Part shown: positions 34,297-44,546 of the stretch, piece by piece
How the letters are laid out: every line of letters begins with the position of its first letter
Position numbering within the stretch: position 1 is the first letter of the stretch
Origin: Chalara sp. BL73
Taxonomy: Eukaryota; Ascomycota; Leotiomycetes; Helotiales
Length of the DNA stretch: 64,000 nt
Direction of reading: 5' to 3'
NCBI GenBank assembly: GCA_918026815.1
Contig: CAKJVC010000089.1
Location: 62,001-126,000, forward strand
Made by a program: the position numbers and the translations under genes
Notes under the pieces: model-generated
Databases searched by the model: none
The model's input: only the letters and a program-made list of their open reading frames with translations
Told to the model about the DNA's origin: nothing

Positions 34297-34950
34297 TCAT
34301 TTTATCCTACTAATGGCTACAAATTTGAAGCTGGCTTGTATAATTGTTGCTGCATGGCCCTCTATTGAGACTATCTCATCGAGGCAATCTGGCCAGACAG
34401 ACAGATTTTCAATTGTCTCTATAAAATTGCTCTCATCCTCGCACATTGTCACTACGTGCACGGCCAGGTCTTCGTGCCACCAATTCCCAGTTTTGGTGGG
34501 GGCCTTGAGATTCATTGATCCGTAAGCTTTCCTTCCGAATCCTCCCACGAGATCTACTTTCAGTATCTCGAAGTTGTCAACAACTCCCTCACTATAATGC
34601 ATGGCACGCACTTATCAATGCCAGCCCAAGACCATGAAGGTGTACGAACCTCCTTGGGGCGAGGGAGCAACTCTTCTGGCAGACATGTCACCTTTCATTG
34701 GAGAAGCGACGGGAGTCTATCATATTCCCATAAGCCAGCAAGATATCGTATTCCAGTTCTTTCTCGTAGGTGTTGATAGCTGCGAGGCGATCATGTGTGA
34801 ATGATAAGTCGAGAGTTGTATACCGTCTCACAATTGATGCCCAAGGCTCAAGAAGATCATCTCGGGATGTTGGAAGCCTTCGGATACCCAGTGGATTGAG
34901 GTATAAGGAAAGATTGTAGGAGGCGCGGCCACTGAATCCAAGGTTCACAT
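34297..34950 (-). pseudogene. Heterokaryon-incompatibility (HET domain) protein, C-terminal remnant
   Basis: Minus-strand fragments in different frames follow the order of a HET protein's second half. At 34948 there is WASIVRRYTTLDLSFTHDRL (the family's W..IV..Y....LTF..D+L.A pattern). At about 34680-34610, in another frame, comes PKEVRTPSWSWAGID, the diagnostic PSWSWA motif. At 34611-34297 comes a C-terminal part with DLVGGFGRKAYGSMNLKAP, then NWWHEDLAVHVV. A stop and a frame change separate the first two. The N-terminal half is missing. HET proteins trigger cell death after fusion of incompatible hyphae; this copy cannot do so. Confidence 0.65.
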
Positions 34951-35239
34951 CGGCTAACTGAAGATCTTGATTGCCACCGTAGCTACTGCGAGCACGGAAA
35001 ACTAGTGGGCATGCGAAAAATCAAGTTCGCATGGTCGCTCTGCCGTACCAACACGTGACTACATCACAGCTGCCTTCAATGATGGAACAATACTTCAGGG
35101 ATTCGAGCAAAAGTCCAGACCAGAGATTTGAGAGTATCTCGGTTACAAATCCGTTCACCACATACTAACTTAAACCTTAGCTTCTAGAAAATATAAGAGG
35201 CACCATCTTCCCGAATACCTTGGCTTTCCTCAAACAACT

Positions 35240-35542
35240 ATGTCTCCGACACGAAATCGCAAGGGAGAGAACTCTCGAAGACGGAGACGCACTCTACTTA
35301 AAAAGGCTTATGAATATGGAGAGCTAAGCGGCGCTGATATTGCATTCTTTATTTACCAGTCTGGGCGTTGGTTTACATAGACCGACAGTCATTCCCTCCA
35401 TCATGGGAACAGATCGTAAGTGTTGTAACGAAATATACACGCAATGCCAATAAGATAATAGCAAATGTCATACCCACTCCCGAAAAATCTGCTACGACAG
35501 GATTTCCAACGTCGAGAGCAGGATTGTTGCTGTCGTCTTTAA
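35240..35542 (+). pseudogene. MADS-box-like (SRF-type) small protein, frame-broken
   Basis: ATG 35240 opens MSPTRNRKGENSRRRRRTLL, then KKAYEYGELSGADIAFFIYQ and SGRW. That is the pattern of a MADS DNA-binding domain (basic helix, LLKKAYEL, then a hydrophobic strand). The frame hits TAG at 35378, but a shifted frame continues YIDRQSFPPSWEQI, then a GTAAGT..AATAG intron (35416-35461), then QMSYPLPKNLLRQDF. Small fungal MADS-like proteins with SWPPS and SYPLP motifs are a known type. One missing base in a G/T run near 35370 would explain the break. Likely a dead or misassembled accessory gene. Confidence 0.55.
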
Positions 35543-35677
35543 TACCATCATTCCACATGTGGTACCATATTTTGAGTTCGGCGGCACGGGCCGCAATCCT
35601 CTTTTAACCCTGTCGCTGATCAAGCCAAGAGTCTGAATGCGCCGGGGGAAGGAGATCAGTGCTTGTCGGCTGGAATT

Positions 35678-35730
35678 CGTTGGTTTCCTTACCGGTCTGG
35701 TAACGAAACTGACTGGTAAGGAAACCAACG
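35678..35730. repeat. 20-bp inverted repeat (hairpin) with 13-nt loop
   Basis: Left arm CGTTGGTTTCCTTACCGGTC at 35678-35697, right arm GACTGGTAAGGAAACCAACG at 35711-35730; 19 of 20 positions pair. It lies just downstream of the MADS-like remnant. It could be the relic of a small inverted-repeat element. Confidence 0.8.
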
Positions 35731-36709
35731 CAAACGCCTGTCGTGTGGAAACGTATATTTCGTTATTAATTCACTATCTAAGGCCACAATATTCCATGTC
35801 TCAATATTTTTAGAGTAGAAGGAAAGACAAATTGGAAGCATATTCTATCATTATCTTTGTCAAAACAACGGGAGTAACTTAGGTCATCTGCATACCATCA
35901 ACTTCGTCCATCAGCCCCATAGCGTCTTCGATCAAACTCTTCTGCTTAATCTTCTACAAAACACGCTGTCAAGCCCAAAGTTCACGGCCATCTTCATCCT
36001 AATCACCTACCTACCCCAAGGGAGGGGGTTGGAGGAGTGTATAGGGTCTCTACGCTCTAGCAATCGATAATCTGGAACAGATGTGAATAAGCTGTTTTAT
36101 CTGGAATAATAAAAGCACAAGTATAGTTGCTTGTAGACATTTTGAACAATTTGGCTTGTACACAGTCGTTGTTGCATACTTCGATGATAAGTACTTGCGT
36201 AAATGATTAACGAGGAGTACTGGAGTAAGTTAGAAGCCCATAGGGTGGTGGAAGTATACGGGCTCGTGCGAGATTTTGAGCTTCTACGGGTTCACATGCT
36301 AGCACGAGAATCAATACTGGTACAAGTTCGTATTCAACCACTAAGTCATCTTGCTGTGATCAGCTTTTTGGGGGGGGGGCTTGGGTGTGCGGATTCCAGG
36401 AACTCATATGCTCCCAAGAGTAGCAGGTTTCTTGGGAGGAAGGCTTCCAGGAATGCGTTGGCTTCCAGGAGCTTTACTCCTGGGAGCCCGTGGGCTCCTG
36501 GGATCGTTATGACTCCCAGGAGAAAAGATTCCGGGAGTAATCTAGCTCTCGGGATAACCGTTGAGCAGATTAATAAGCGTATGTTGAGTACGTGATAAGG
36601 GCAGAGATTCAGCGCCCCTCAGCGAGCTGAGAATGGAAACTTCGAATGCAACTACATAGTTTGATCAGTCATGTTTTCTAATTAAGGTTGAGTGACCAGA
36701 GTTCGACGG
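35731..36709. other. Intergenic region with a repeat cluster
   Basis: No convincing gene. The open frame at 36203-36595 is generated by the CTCCTGGGAG-type repeats. The flanks are AT-rich. Confidence 0.45.
36392..36556. repeat. Cluster of degenerate CTCCTGGGAG / CTCCCAGGAG motifs
   Basis: About ten 7-10-base motifs of the form (C)TTCCAGGA, CTCCTGGGA, CTCCCAGGAG, CCGGGAG occur in about 165 bases, in both orientations and spaced 10-25 bases. Because the motif is nearly self-complementary the segment could fold extensively. A G10 run precedes it (36369-36378). Confidence 0.7.
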
Positions 36710-36734
36710 TTATGGTCTTACTTTAATTTGGTAG

Positions 36735-37606
36735 TCAGACGCGACCCCTCTTCCTTCTTCGTTTCGATAGCATAGGCAACCGTCTTCGCCGCTTGTGATA
36801 AGCATTTCGTTGCTTTTTACGCCTTTCAGTGACGGTTTCTCGGTGGTGCAAGTACTTGTACCGAGAATCGAGCAACTTGTATTGCTCCTGCCATTTCCCC
36901 TGACCTTGACAATCTCTCCAGTCTCCTCCAACATTTTCCAAGCCAAGTGGGCGCCATGGAACAGTTTCTTCTTATGTGTTCGCGCCTTCAGACATTTGCG
37001 GACATCAGATGCGATGCAACCGTGTGGGCCAAGGATAGTCAAATGACGAAGATTACGAATCTTCAATAGGTTCCATAACCCCGGGTCGTCGACGGAGGAG
37101 ATCGCGTGTGAGCAAGGCAGGCAGAGTCGAAGCCAAGATACTTGCATCAAGTCCCAATTTTTGGAAATGTGCTCAAACGATTCGTAGGCATAGTTGGTAG
37201 TCCACCGTCCCCAGCCTGTGGCAGTATGGTCGTCAAGATAAGATACACTAAGGAACCGAACGTTGTGCAGAGTTGTAGCATCTCGACCAGGACCGTCTTC
37301 GAAAAAGGCTGCCAGGGTTTTCAGGTCGCTGAACTCGAGAGCTTCGCCAATCCTGAGCTTGACCGGCGCAGTCGCTCTGCCTGTCGTCGAAGTTGAGTAG
37401 GGGTGGTCGAGGTAGATCGAACGAAAAATTCGTGATACTGATGCAATGGGGTGGTGTGTGCTATGCGTCGTGACACCGCCGCCAAGCGGTGGCGGCCGAG
37501 CATCCGCAACGATATAATTCAAGATCTGTGTTGTGATCTCAGCAGGTACAACCGTCGTGATGCTGTGGAATGTATGGAAGATTGGAGCTGTGGAGAGCGC
37601 AGTCAT
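36735..37606 (-). pseudogene. F-box-like fungal hypothetical protein with one frame break
   Basis: ATG 37606 opens a frame with a helical N-terminus (VPAEITTQILNYIVADARPP), reminiscent of an F-box-like start, and then VRFLSVSYLDDHTATGWGRW, DPGLWNLLKIRNLRHLTILG and AHLAWKMLEETGEIVKVRG. As read, the frame ends at 36710 after an odd Ser/Thr tail. In the shifted frame the sequence continues KWQEQYKLLDSRYKYLHHRE and a basic C-terminus ending at 36735, which looks like the true ending. The switch is at a C4 run (36897-36900, plus strand), where one more base restores continuity. Function unknown; F-box-like proteins usually recruit substrates to SCF ubiquitin ligases. Confidence 0.6.
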
Positions 37607-37961
37607 GGTGAAGGTTGGATTGAACTAGTCTTCAGAAATGGGGATGAGGGGAGACGCAAGGAAATAGGTTTGGCGGAAAAAGAAATGCAACTTACTGTTA
37701 TGGGTTCTTGCGAACCGTGAATGGGATAGCCAACTTTTGTATGTGGTTGCTCACAGGCTTTTGAGATCTGAGGGAGGGGAGGCTGAAGCAGTCGCGTCAC
37801 GCTACATATCCGAATTCATGCCAGAAATCCTAGGCACCACCTCCCATCAGAATTTCAAGTCAACAGATGCAAGAAGACTCCTCCTCCTACCCAGATAATA
37901 TCAATACAATTTCCCGTCGCGGTCCATAACCTCGATCTTATTTGCTGTGCATTTTCCCTGT
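37607..37961. other. Intergenic region
   Basis: Promoter side of the F-box-like gene on the minus strand, and 3' flank of the 2EXR gene. No separate gene. Confidence 0.4.
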
Positions 37962-38474
37962 TCAATAATTGCCAGGAAATTGCTTCTGATGCATATGTAT
38001 AGGATAGTCATCTGCAACGTCAATACTGAACCAGACGACATCACGCTGAGGGTGGTAGTAGAACGGGCCCCCCAACGATGCCATGACACGATATCGACTC
38101 AAAGTGTGCATTCGAGATTGTTGGCAGATTTGCAGTGCAACTGGAGCAGGGCACTGTTCCACAGGGCCCTCCCCCGTAATTCGGGACTCGAGTTCTAGCT
38201 TGACCATTGTTGATAGGCTCCCCGCAAGGCGAAGATTTACGACCTCGAAAAGCTCTTCCGATTCCTCCTCTTGACCCTTCGGAGTATCAAATAATGAAGC
38301 TTGAATTAATCTTGGAGCTGGCCATGTGTATTCCCATATCACGAGGCGTATCTCATTTGGTAGTTTGGGGTGAGAGAAAGTAGGAATTCCTGGATCTTCG
38401 AGCCGTGGAAGGAGCAGTTCTATTAGAAAGAGGATATCAAGTGGCTTGCAGATCTGGCATCGCTCGATTCCCAA
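37962..38474 (-). CDS. 2EXR-domain fungal protein, apparently partial
   Basis: The frame carries the two hallmark parts of the 2EXR family: HPKLPNEIRLVIWEYTWPAP (LP.EIRL.IW motif) and APVALQICQQSRMHTLSRYR, followed by GPFYYHPQRDVVWFSID. The usual Phe before KLP is His here. No ATG opens the frame: it begins after a TGA near 38490, so the first exon is unidentified or lost. A TTTCTAATAG just inside could be a splice acceptor. The stop at 37962 comes soon after VWFSID, shorter than most family members. The molecular role of 2EXR proteins is unknown. The family call is good; gene completeness is doubtful. Confidence 0.6.
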   Translation of the reverse strand: MGIERCQICKPLDILFLIELLLPRLEDPGIPTFSHPKLPNEIRLVIWEYTWPAPRLIQASLFDTPKGQEEESEELFEVVNLRLAGSLSTMVKLELESRITGEGPVEQCPAPVALQICQQSRMHTLSRYRVMASLGGPFYYHPQRDVVWFSIDVADDYPIHMHQKQFPGNY

Positions 38475-39375
38475 AATGCAGACTTCTTCAAAGCTTCAAA
38501 GAGACGAACATTCAGGCACGCACACTTCGTGGCGATTTAGCTGAGGATACGCGAACGCAACAACGCTGTCTGTTTGAGGAGGGGTTCAGAGAGACAGTAA
38601 TTGGTACGGACACTGGTCATAGATTTAGTTGAGGAGATGTCGGGTCAAATTTGTGGCATAACGACTTATAGCATAACTCTTTGCTGTGTGCTAAATTGTT
38701 GAATCCATCGCACCCTCTCTAGAGCCATGTACTCTCACGACCAACAGCGGCCTCAGGGATAATGCTCTTGAGGCTAATGAAGGTCCCAAGAGCAGGCATG
38801 TGCCACACTAGCAGGAGATTAGAATCCCGTTGAATATGCTTAATTAAGATCTGGTTCGAATGCCGCCTTAAATGTTCCCTTCAGCATAGCCTCTTCACCA
38901 CAATCATATCTATACTCATCACCTTCTTTGGCGTTACAGCATTCTGTCTACTCTTGAATCGTCGGCAGCCTTCTCATCAATCTGATTCTATGGTCACTTG
39001 TCACGAGCAAGAAAGAGAATTTAGAAAGATAACAATTGGATTGAATTCTATGATGCAAATGTTTCGCGTTCAATATATAAAGATTTATCAAAACATTACT
39101 CCCAACAGAGAAAAGACCGCAGATAATGTGCCGAGCAGGTGGCTAGAGATACTGTCCAAGTTCTTTCGAGATACTATCCCAATTATCATGACTGCTCAGT
39201 TGATGGTTTCTGACCAGGCTCTGAGCAACTGGTTCCAATGTCCGGCACATGCTGACAATATTCGGATGCGCTTCGTGAATGTGCTTGAGGAGTAACTTGA
39301 GGTACGCATGGTCGTAATCGGCAGTCGAGTAACTAGATCACACATTAGCACAAGCAATCATTTGATAATCCCCGA
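38475..39375. other. Intergenic region with a weak plus-strand frame
   Basis: A plus-strand frame at about 38870-39295 encodes a hydrophobic stretch (TTIISILITFFGVTAFCLLL) followed by a polar region (to 39295), but no ATG opens it and I recognise no family. It may be an exon of an unidentified gene or a remnant. Confidence 0.35.
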
Positions 39376-40377
39376 TTAGATCCATCCGCACATTCTCTTC
39401 TTGATCTCCAGCCCAACAAGCAGGCCAACCCCGACGCCTAGACCAGGTACCAGACCGTCTTTCTTCTCATTGTAACCTTCTACCCAGATTGCCCATCGCC
39501 GGGCAAACTGGAGGTCCTTTTTGAGCGCCGCCGGGGCTGCTAACAGAGTCTCTGGATGACCGTCTGGAAACATGTGTTTCACGTATTCTTTGTGGGCTTT
39601 GTTATTATCGTTCTCACCACTTCCACGAGCCTGCGTGCCGTTGATCCGCTGCTTGGTTGCTTGACGGTGAAACTCATGATAGCCTTCGAGGGTTCGGTAT
39701 TCTGCTACAAACCGACGCCACTGCTGAAGGTCATCATCCGTTTCCAACTTCCGCAAGATCAAATGATACTGGCGACGCTGAACATGGACCGGACTGTTGA
39801 TCGCGTTGCACCACTGGAAAGGCTCACACGATTGATCTGCGAAGAGGCCATGGACCTTGAACATCTCCCAATACTTGTCAAGGATATTCATAAGGTCCGG
39901 CCGGGGAAACAGGCTTGTAACGGTCTCTAAGGAGGCATGTTTGCCTCTCTTTTGTTTGGCTCGCTCCCGGAGCTTCTTACACTTCTCGCAGGTACAGCGC
40001 TGGCACAAGGGGATAGCTAGGTCAGCTTCAAAGTGGGAACCCTGCTCATCAAAAAGAGGGCTGGACTTAGGACTGATGCTCCCCGTTGAGTCCAGCGACG
40101 GGTTTAGGATTTCATCCAGGTGGTGGTTTGACAACATCGGTACGTTTCCTGGACTGTAGTCACTATCCTGCGTAAAGTCGTACTTCCAAGATTCGTCTGC
40201 ACTGGGGCTACCAGGACTCATTACTACTTGGGGATTAATGCCAGGACGGCCGTAGTCTCCATAATAGACCGCAGAGCGTATTGAAATGAACCGATTCGCG
40301 GCATCCTTACCTAGCTCAGATCGGAGCTCTTCAAGTAGATCATTAGTTCTTTCTTGCAGGTGGGGTGGGATCTCCAT
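39376..40377 (-). CDS. Hypothetical protein with hydrophobic C-terminus, 333 aa
   Basis: A single exon. I start at ATG 40377 (MEIPPHLQERTNDLLEELRS): the frame is open further upstream, but that part overlaps the DUF7924 coding exon. The N-terminal 40 residues are helical. A Ser/Pro/Asp-rich region follows, then a Cys/basic motif (CQRCTCEKCKKLRERAKQKR, about residue 150), a Trp/Tyr-rich middle (MNILDKYWEMFKVHGLF) and a final Gly/Leu/Val segment (VPGLGVGVGLLVGL) ending KKRMCGWI, which could insert in a membrane. I do not recognise a family. It lies 46 bases downstream of the DUF7924 gene on the same strand. Confidence 0.6.
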   Translation of the reverse strand: MEIPPHLQERTNDLLEELRSELGKDAANRFISIRSAVYYGDYGRPGINPQVVMSPGSPSADESWKYDFTQDSDYSPGNVPMLSNHHLDEILNPSLDSTGSISPKSSPLFDEQGSHFEADLAIPLCQRCTCEKCKKLRERAKQKRGKHASLETVTSLFPRPDLMNILDKYWEMFKVHGLFADQSCEPFQWCNAINSPVHVQRRQYHLILRKLETDDDLQQWRRFVAEYRTLEGYHEFHRQATKQRINGTQARGSGENDNNKAHKEYVKHMFPDGHPETLLAAPAALKKDLQFARRWAIWVEGYNEKKDGLVPGLGVGVGLLVGLEIKKRMCGWI

Positions 40378-40423
40378 TATGGCTTGAAGTTTGCGATATC
40401 TGTTGGATGATAGGGTGGGGATG

Positions 40424-42196
40424 TCAGATTTCTGCATCTCGCTCCCTTTTCTTTGGCTTCTTGAATGCTCTCTCTTCGATTCCTTGAGATACGGACGAGT
40501 CTGAGGTGACATCTCGTGAAGCAACACGGCTTGGTTGACTATCGGCGTCTTCCAGCAAAGATGCAGCACCATGGCTTGATTGGTCAGAGAGATGGTGGCT
40601 TTCCAACCCCTGTGAAAGTCCCGATCCCCCTGGCTCAGATTGCTCCGGGACCTCAAAATCTAAATCGGAGGGCAATTTATCGATAACCGAACAGATTCTT
40701 TTGAGATGAGTCGGCATCCATATGTTGTAGATATTTTTGGTGAACTTGTATGCCATCCATTTCTCTTTGCCATCCTCGCTAGTGAAGTCAAACGTTTTGA
40801 TGGGGTGGCGGTAGAAGGTGGTCTTTTTTCCGTCGATCACAGGATAATGACCGTAAATCCTCACTGTCCGGTGATCGTGCGAGATGGAGAAAGCGAGGAT
40901 CTCTCGATGAAGCTCTGTTTCGCGCTTCATAAGTCTGAAGAGTTCGACAATACCTCTCACCGCCAGGGTCATACTGTGAGCGTTCTGTCGGTCTGCAACA
41001 TCAAGTGCCGCGGCGCCGCACTTGACCTCGCACGTAAGAAAGGGGAAGTACATATAGTATGTACCCATGAAGAGAGACATTTCAGAGAAGCCACCAATAA
41101 ACGGCTGGATTTTTTTAAGCTGATCTTCGGTGAATGCAGTTCGCTTGAATCCAACAGCATAGTCGGGTTGCGGACGAGGCTTGGTTAGAGCGATGGAATT
41201 GTCCCAGCCTTCGTTGACACTTTCGATCAAGGTTTTTAGATGTTTGGCGCCACGTATAGTTAGAGACTGAGCGGAAGGAACGATCAGTCGAGCGATATCT
41301 TGAATAACCTTGGCCTCGTTCCTGTCTTGTATCATTTCGCACGTCTCGTCGAAGAGATCATCCTGAAACAGTGAATCTTCTGGAACTATTTGCTCAGTTT
41401 CAAGGAGGGTCCGGCAAACGGTTTTGCTTGTGTCCGCGATACCCAACTCCGATTTGCGCATAAAGCTACCCTTGGTCTCAAGTAGGATTTTATATTGCGG
41501 ACTTTGATACGGAGCACTTTTGGCTTCCCTCGGCTTTTGATCGCTAGGTGTGGTAGAACTGGCGGCGGCAGAGCCAGCTTCCAATAGCTTGCCACGAAGA
41601 GATGAAGAAGATTTCTTTCTCGCAAGCAGATGATTCATGTTGCTCTCTGGTTCAAAGTATTCCTTAGGCCAACGAAGCTCCCTCCTCCAGTATTCAAGTG
41701 GGTTGATCTCCTCCCCGCTGTCACCGACAGCTACGTTCTCGCCGATTGTGTCTTCAATAGGAGATTGTGGAGGGGACGTTCGCTGTTGCTTTTGAGAGGG
41801 AGTAGCACTGGAGGGGAAGGTCGGTTCGTCTTCTTGTGATCGTATCCGTTTTCGATCTTTAATCTCTGGAAACTTGACTTGAGTTAGCTTTATAGCAGAG
41901 CAGGAGGAGAGAGACATGCCTCTTTCCCACGAGTGTTGCTAGTTGGAGAGGGAAGCAGGTGCTTGGATTCGGTGTTCGCGTCTTTAGATACAGTTCGTTT
42001 CTGGTGGTATTGTAAGCGTGCGCTTTTACGAGCAGGAAGTTGTGGTCGTTCTTTCTTGATCCCTTGCGGCCGCGCTTCTATCAACAATCAGTCAAAGTAC
42101 ACGGCCGGTGTAAATGGCTTACTTACTTTCGTCTTTTGGCACCGGGCGTTGCCGCGCAACTTTTTGGATGTTTCGTTTTGCTTGAGGCGGGGCCAT
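40424..42196 (-). CDS. DUF7924-domain fungal protein, nuclease-like, 556 aa
   Basis: Three exons (42127-42196, 41931-42077, 40424-41877) splice to exactly 557 codons. The first intron is GTAAGT..GTTGATAG; the second (GTGGGA..CTAACTCAAG) has a good branch site but a weak donor. The first exon starts MAPPQAKRNIQKVARQRPVP; exon 2 has RKSARLQYHQKR. The conserved core lies in exon 3: PLEYWRRELRWPKEYFE, then YYMYFPFLTCEVKCGAAALD, DRQNAHSMTLAVRGIVELFR, EILAFSISHDHRTVRIYGHY and KWMAYKFTKNIYNIWMP. The E356-V-K358 motif on a strand after a hydrophobic run resembles the E-x-K of PD-(D/E)xK nuclease folds; that is my inference. The C-terminus is Ser-rich and ends in a basic KKPKKRERD, a possible nuclear signal. 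Confidence 0.82.
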
Positions 42197-43851
42197 ATCG
42201 ACTGGAAGGAGGAGGGGTAGCCAGTGGGTTTATATTGCCGCTGGGGTTGATGGACGGAGGTGGATGGAAGAGTCAGAGGGTGCAGGCCAGGACGAGGGTG
42301 GTGGCCGATGAATGCGCTAGAGTTTTGGGATGCAGCGGCAACCACTACTATTTTTGTTATTTCGTGAACGCAGCACCCCTCCCCGGAACCACTTACATCT
42401 GAGACTAGCCTATCGAGAGAACGTAGAAGTCGAGCTGGATCGGTTCAACGTCGGTGCTGGGAATGCCGATTGTTGATGGAAGAAAAGTTGGGATCGCATG
42501 GAGACTCGTTATTTAGCGCTATGCTGAATAAAGACTAGTCTGCAACTGGCGGGATGTTAGCTGATACTGCTCTCTGGAACAAATCCGGTTTGCGGCCTGA
42601 TCCGCAAGGCCTCAGCAAATGTGGTTACCCCACCACGTCCGGTTGACCAGGTGTGCCAGAATTGCACTAGATGATCAGATCCAATCAATTGATTTGAAAC
42701 AAGGGGTTAAAGTTGGTTGCCACTAATTCAGTGTGTACAGGCGCCGACCAAAAAGCTTGCGAGCTCTATTCTGCCCATAGAAATCTCTGAGATTAAAGAA
42801 GCCTTAGGCTATAATATCCACGTGATGAGGTGACGGGGAAATGCTGTAGACGTCTCGCTGTCCTATTTTAAGCAAGAATTACGCAGACTGCGATTGATGA
42901 CGCCTGGAGAACATCAACGCGGTTCGTTAGGCGAGCAGCATTTGGTCATGTGTAAATCGATCTTGCTCGGCGCACACCTCTATAGCTGACACAAGCCCAA
43001 GGATTTCACCACAGGTCCGTTTCTTGAGCTGTTTTGCGTAAGCGGGCTGCCTAGCTGCATTATATCCGACGTCGATTCATCCTCACGCGGCCCGAACCTA
43101 AGTCTTCGTTGATTGAGTATTTGTAGACTCTTGTCTCTGATCGCTCTCAGTATCTATAAATTGCTTGTTTCCTAATCTGTACGTATTGCCCTCGAATTCT
43201 TTTCCCATAGTCATCCTGACAATAATGCGTTCTAGGTTAGATGGTCGAGGTGACACACAACACCCAATTGATTAGGTTCGGACACGTTTGGGGGCGATTC
43301 TAGGTTTCGCCCTTGGACCAGGCTTGAATAGAACCATGTCTGTCAAGGGGTTCCCCATGAGGTTTCCCATGAGGTTTCCCAAGAGGTTCCCAAGAGGTTC
43401 CCCATGAGTTTCCCCAGGGAATGCCACCCCTGCCGAGAAATCCCAGTTAATCCCATCGGCTGACTCCCGTCATCTGAATGAGTGTATTGCCCTTTTCAAT
43501 CGATCCCCGCTTCTCACTAAAGTCCGCGATCTTTGGAAAACGCGCCAGCATAGGGCCAGTGGCTCATTATTCATTGGTCGAGATGACTCGTGGATCTGAC
43601 GGCGCTCGGATCAAATTTACCGTTCAACATACCTAGCGACAAGTCCGCTCTCCCTTACCATTTTCAAAGGCGCTACTGGACGATTGGATAACCTTGCGTC
43701 AGGGAGTGTTTTGCAGGTAACCTCGCTCCAATCCCTTCAAAACATTGATAACGCGATTGTGATAACGATTACCCGCTGAGGTGGAAGCCCGGGCTAGTCT
43801 ACAAGGTCCGTGTTGCTTCTATGTTCGCGTAGTGCGTACATCACACAATGT
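42197..43851. other. Intergenic region
   Basis: Promoter of the DUF7924 gene at the left; otherwise no supported coding sequence. It contains the short minisatellite at 43347-43420. Confidence 0.45.
43347..43420 (+). repeat. GAGGTTTCCCA(T/A) minisatellite, about five units
   Basis: Units of 13-14 bases (GGTTCCCCATGA, GGTTTCCCATGA, GGTTTCCCAAGA, GGTTCCCAAGA, GGTTCCCCATGA) run in tandem with single-base length changes. Non-coding context. Confidence 0.8.
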
Positions 43852-44259
43852 ATGCTATTAACTTCAATCAACATGGACAGGAGTGATCGTCTACCTCAAT
43901 GGGGGTGCCCTTATTGCTCACGAGTATTTCCATCGAGAGATGATATCAAGAAGCACCTTGGACAGCAACACATCCTCGATCTTCTCAGCCAGCTTCAACA
44001 AGCAGGTGCTTATGGCGAACATGACCAAAGTGGATATCGAAATCGAGAGGATGCACTTCTTGACGTGGAGTTCTCCTACTGCATGTATAGATATATTGCC
44101 CGGCAGCTAAAGCAGGAGAAGCTAAAGACACATCCATATAAGGTTATGGAGAAGGGACTTGAGTCTGTAGCAGAAGGACTATATGATGGTAAGGTCTCTG
44201 GTAAGAAGCTTGTGTACTGTATCGCTGATACACCCAATCTTGAAGCTTACCAGGATTGA
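43852..44259 (+). CDS. C2H2 finger joined to a reductase-like C-terminal tail, 135 aa
   Basis: The frame is open from ATG 43852 (a second ATG at 43873 opens MDRSDRLPQWGCPYC). Residues 15-45 form one C2H2 finger (CPYCSRVFPSRDDIKKHLGQ then QH). After a short linker the last 50 residues read LKTHPYKVMEKGLESVAEGL and DGKVSGKKLVYCIADTP. That is the typical C-terminus of medium-chain (zinc-type alcohol dehydrogenase-like) reductases: HP.KV..GGL..V.E.L..GKVSG.KLVY.IA.TP. No reductase Rossmann domain is present. It looks like a chimera of a finger fragment and a reductase tail, possibly dead. There are no introns. Translation is uncertain. Confidence 0.5.
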   Translation: MLLTSINMDRSDRLPQWGCPYCSRVFPSRDDIKKHLGQQHILDLLSQLQQAGAYGEHDQSGYRNREDALLDVEFSYCMYRYIARQLKQEKLKTHPYKVMEKGLESVAEGLYDGKVSGKKLVYCIADTPNLEAYQD

Positions 44260-44546
44260 GTAGGTATAATCGATAGTTTTTTACTCCATCTATTAGTGGA
44301 CGATCAACGCTACTTGGCACTAACAATAATAAAAATGGAAAAATGATAGAAAAACAGATACGCAACGCAAAGCTAGAACAGAAACCCTATGTACAAGAAT
44401 CGCAGATACATATTTCAAAGTAAAGTTTAGTGTTTAGCTCTAAGGGAGATATTTAGAGTCTACATTATTAAGCACTCATATTAGATAACAGAAAGTACTA
44501 TTGTTCGACAATACATTAATAACTGTAACTGACTACGCTACTAAGG
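44260..44546. other. Convergent spacer
   Basis: Short AT-rich spacer between the convergent 3' ends of the chimera and the ceramidase-like gene. No coding signal. Confidence 0.4.

Noticed and set aside
36203..36595. 130-codon plus-strand frame
   Set aside because: It is produced by the CTCCTGGGAG repeat cluster and a G-run; composition is not protein-like.
42088..42345. 85-codon minus-strand frame with ATG at 42345
   Set aside because: It reads the first exon and intron of the DUF7924 gene in another frame; the spliced model from 42196 fits the family and gives an exact codon count.
43340..43430. CRISPR-like array at the GAGGTTTCCCA repeats
   Set aside because: Units are contiguous 13-14-mers without unique spacers, and the genome is fungal.
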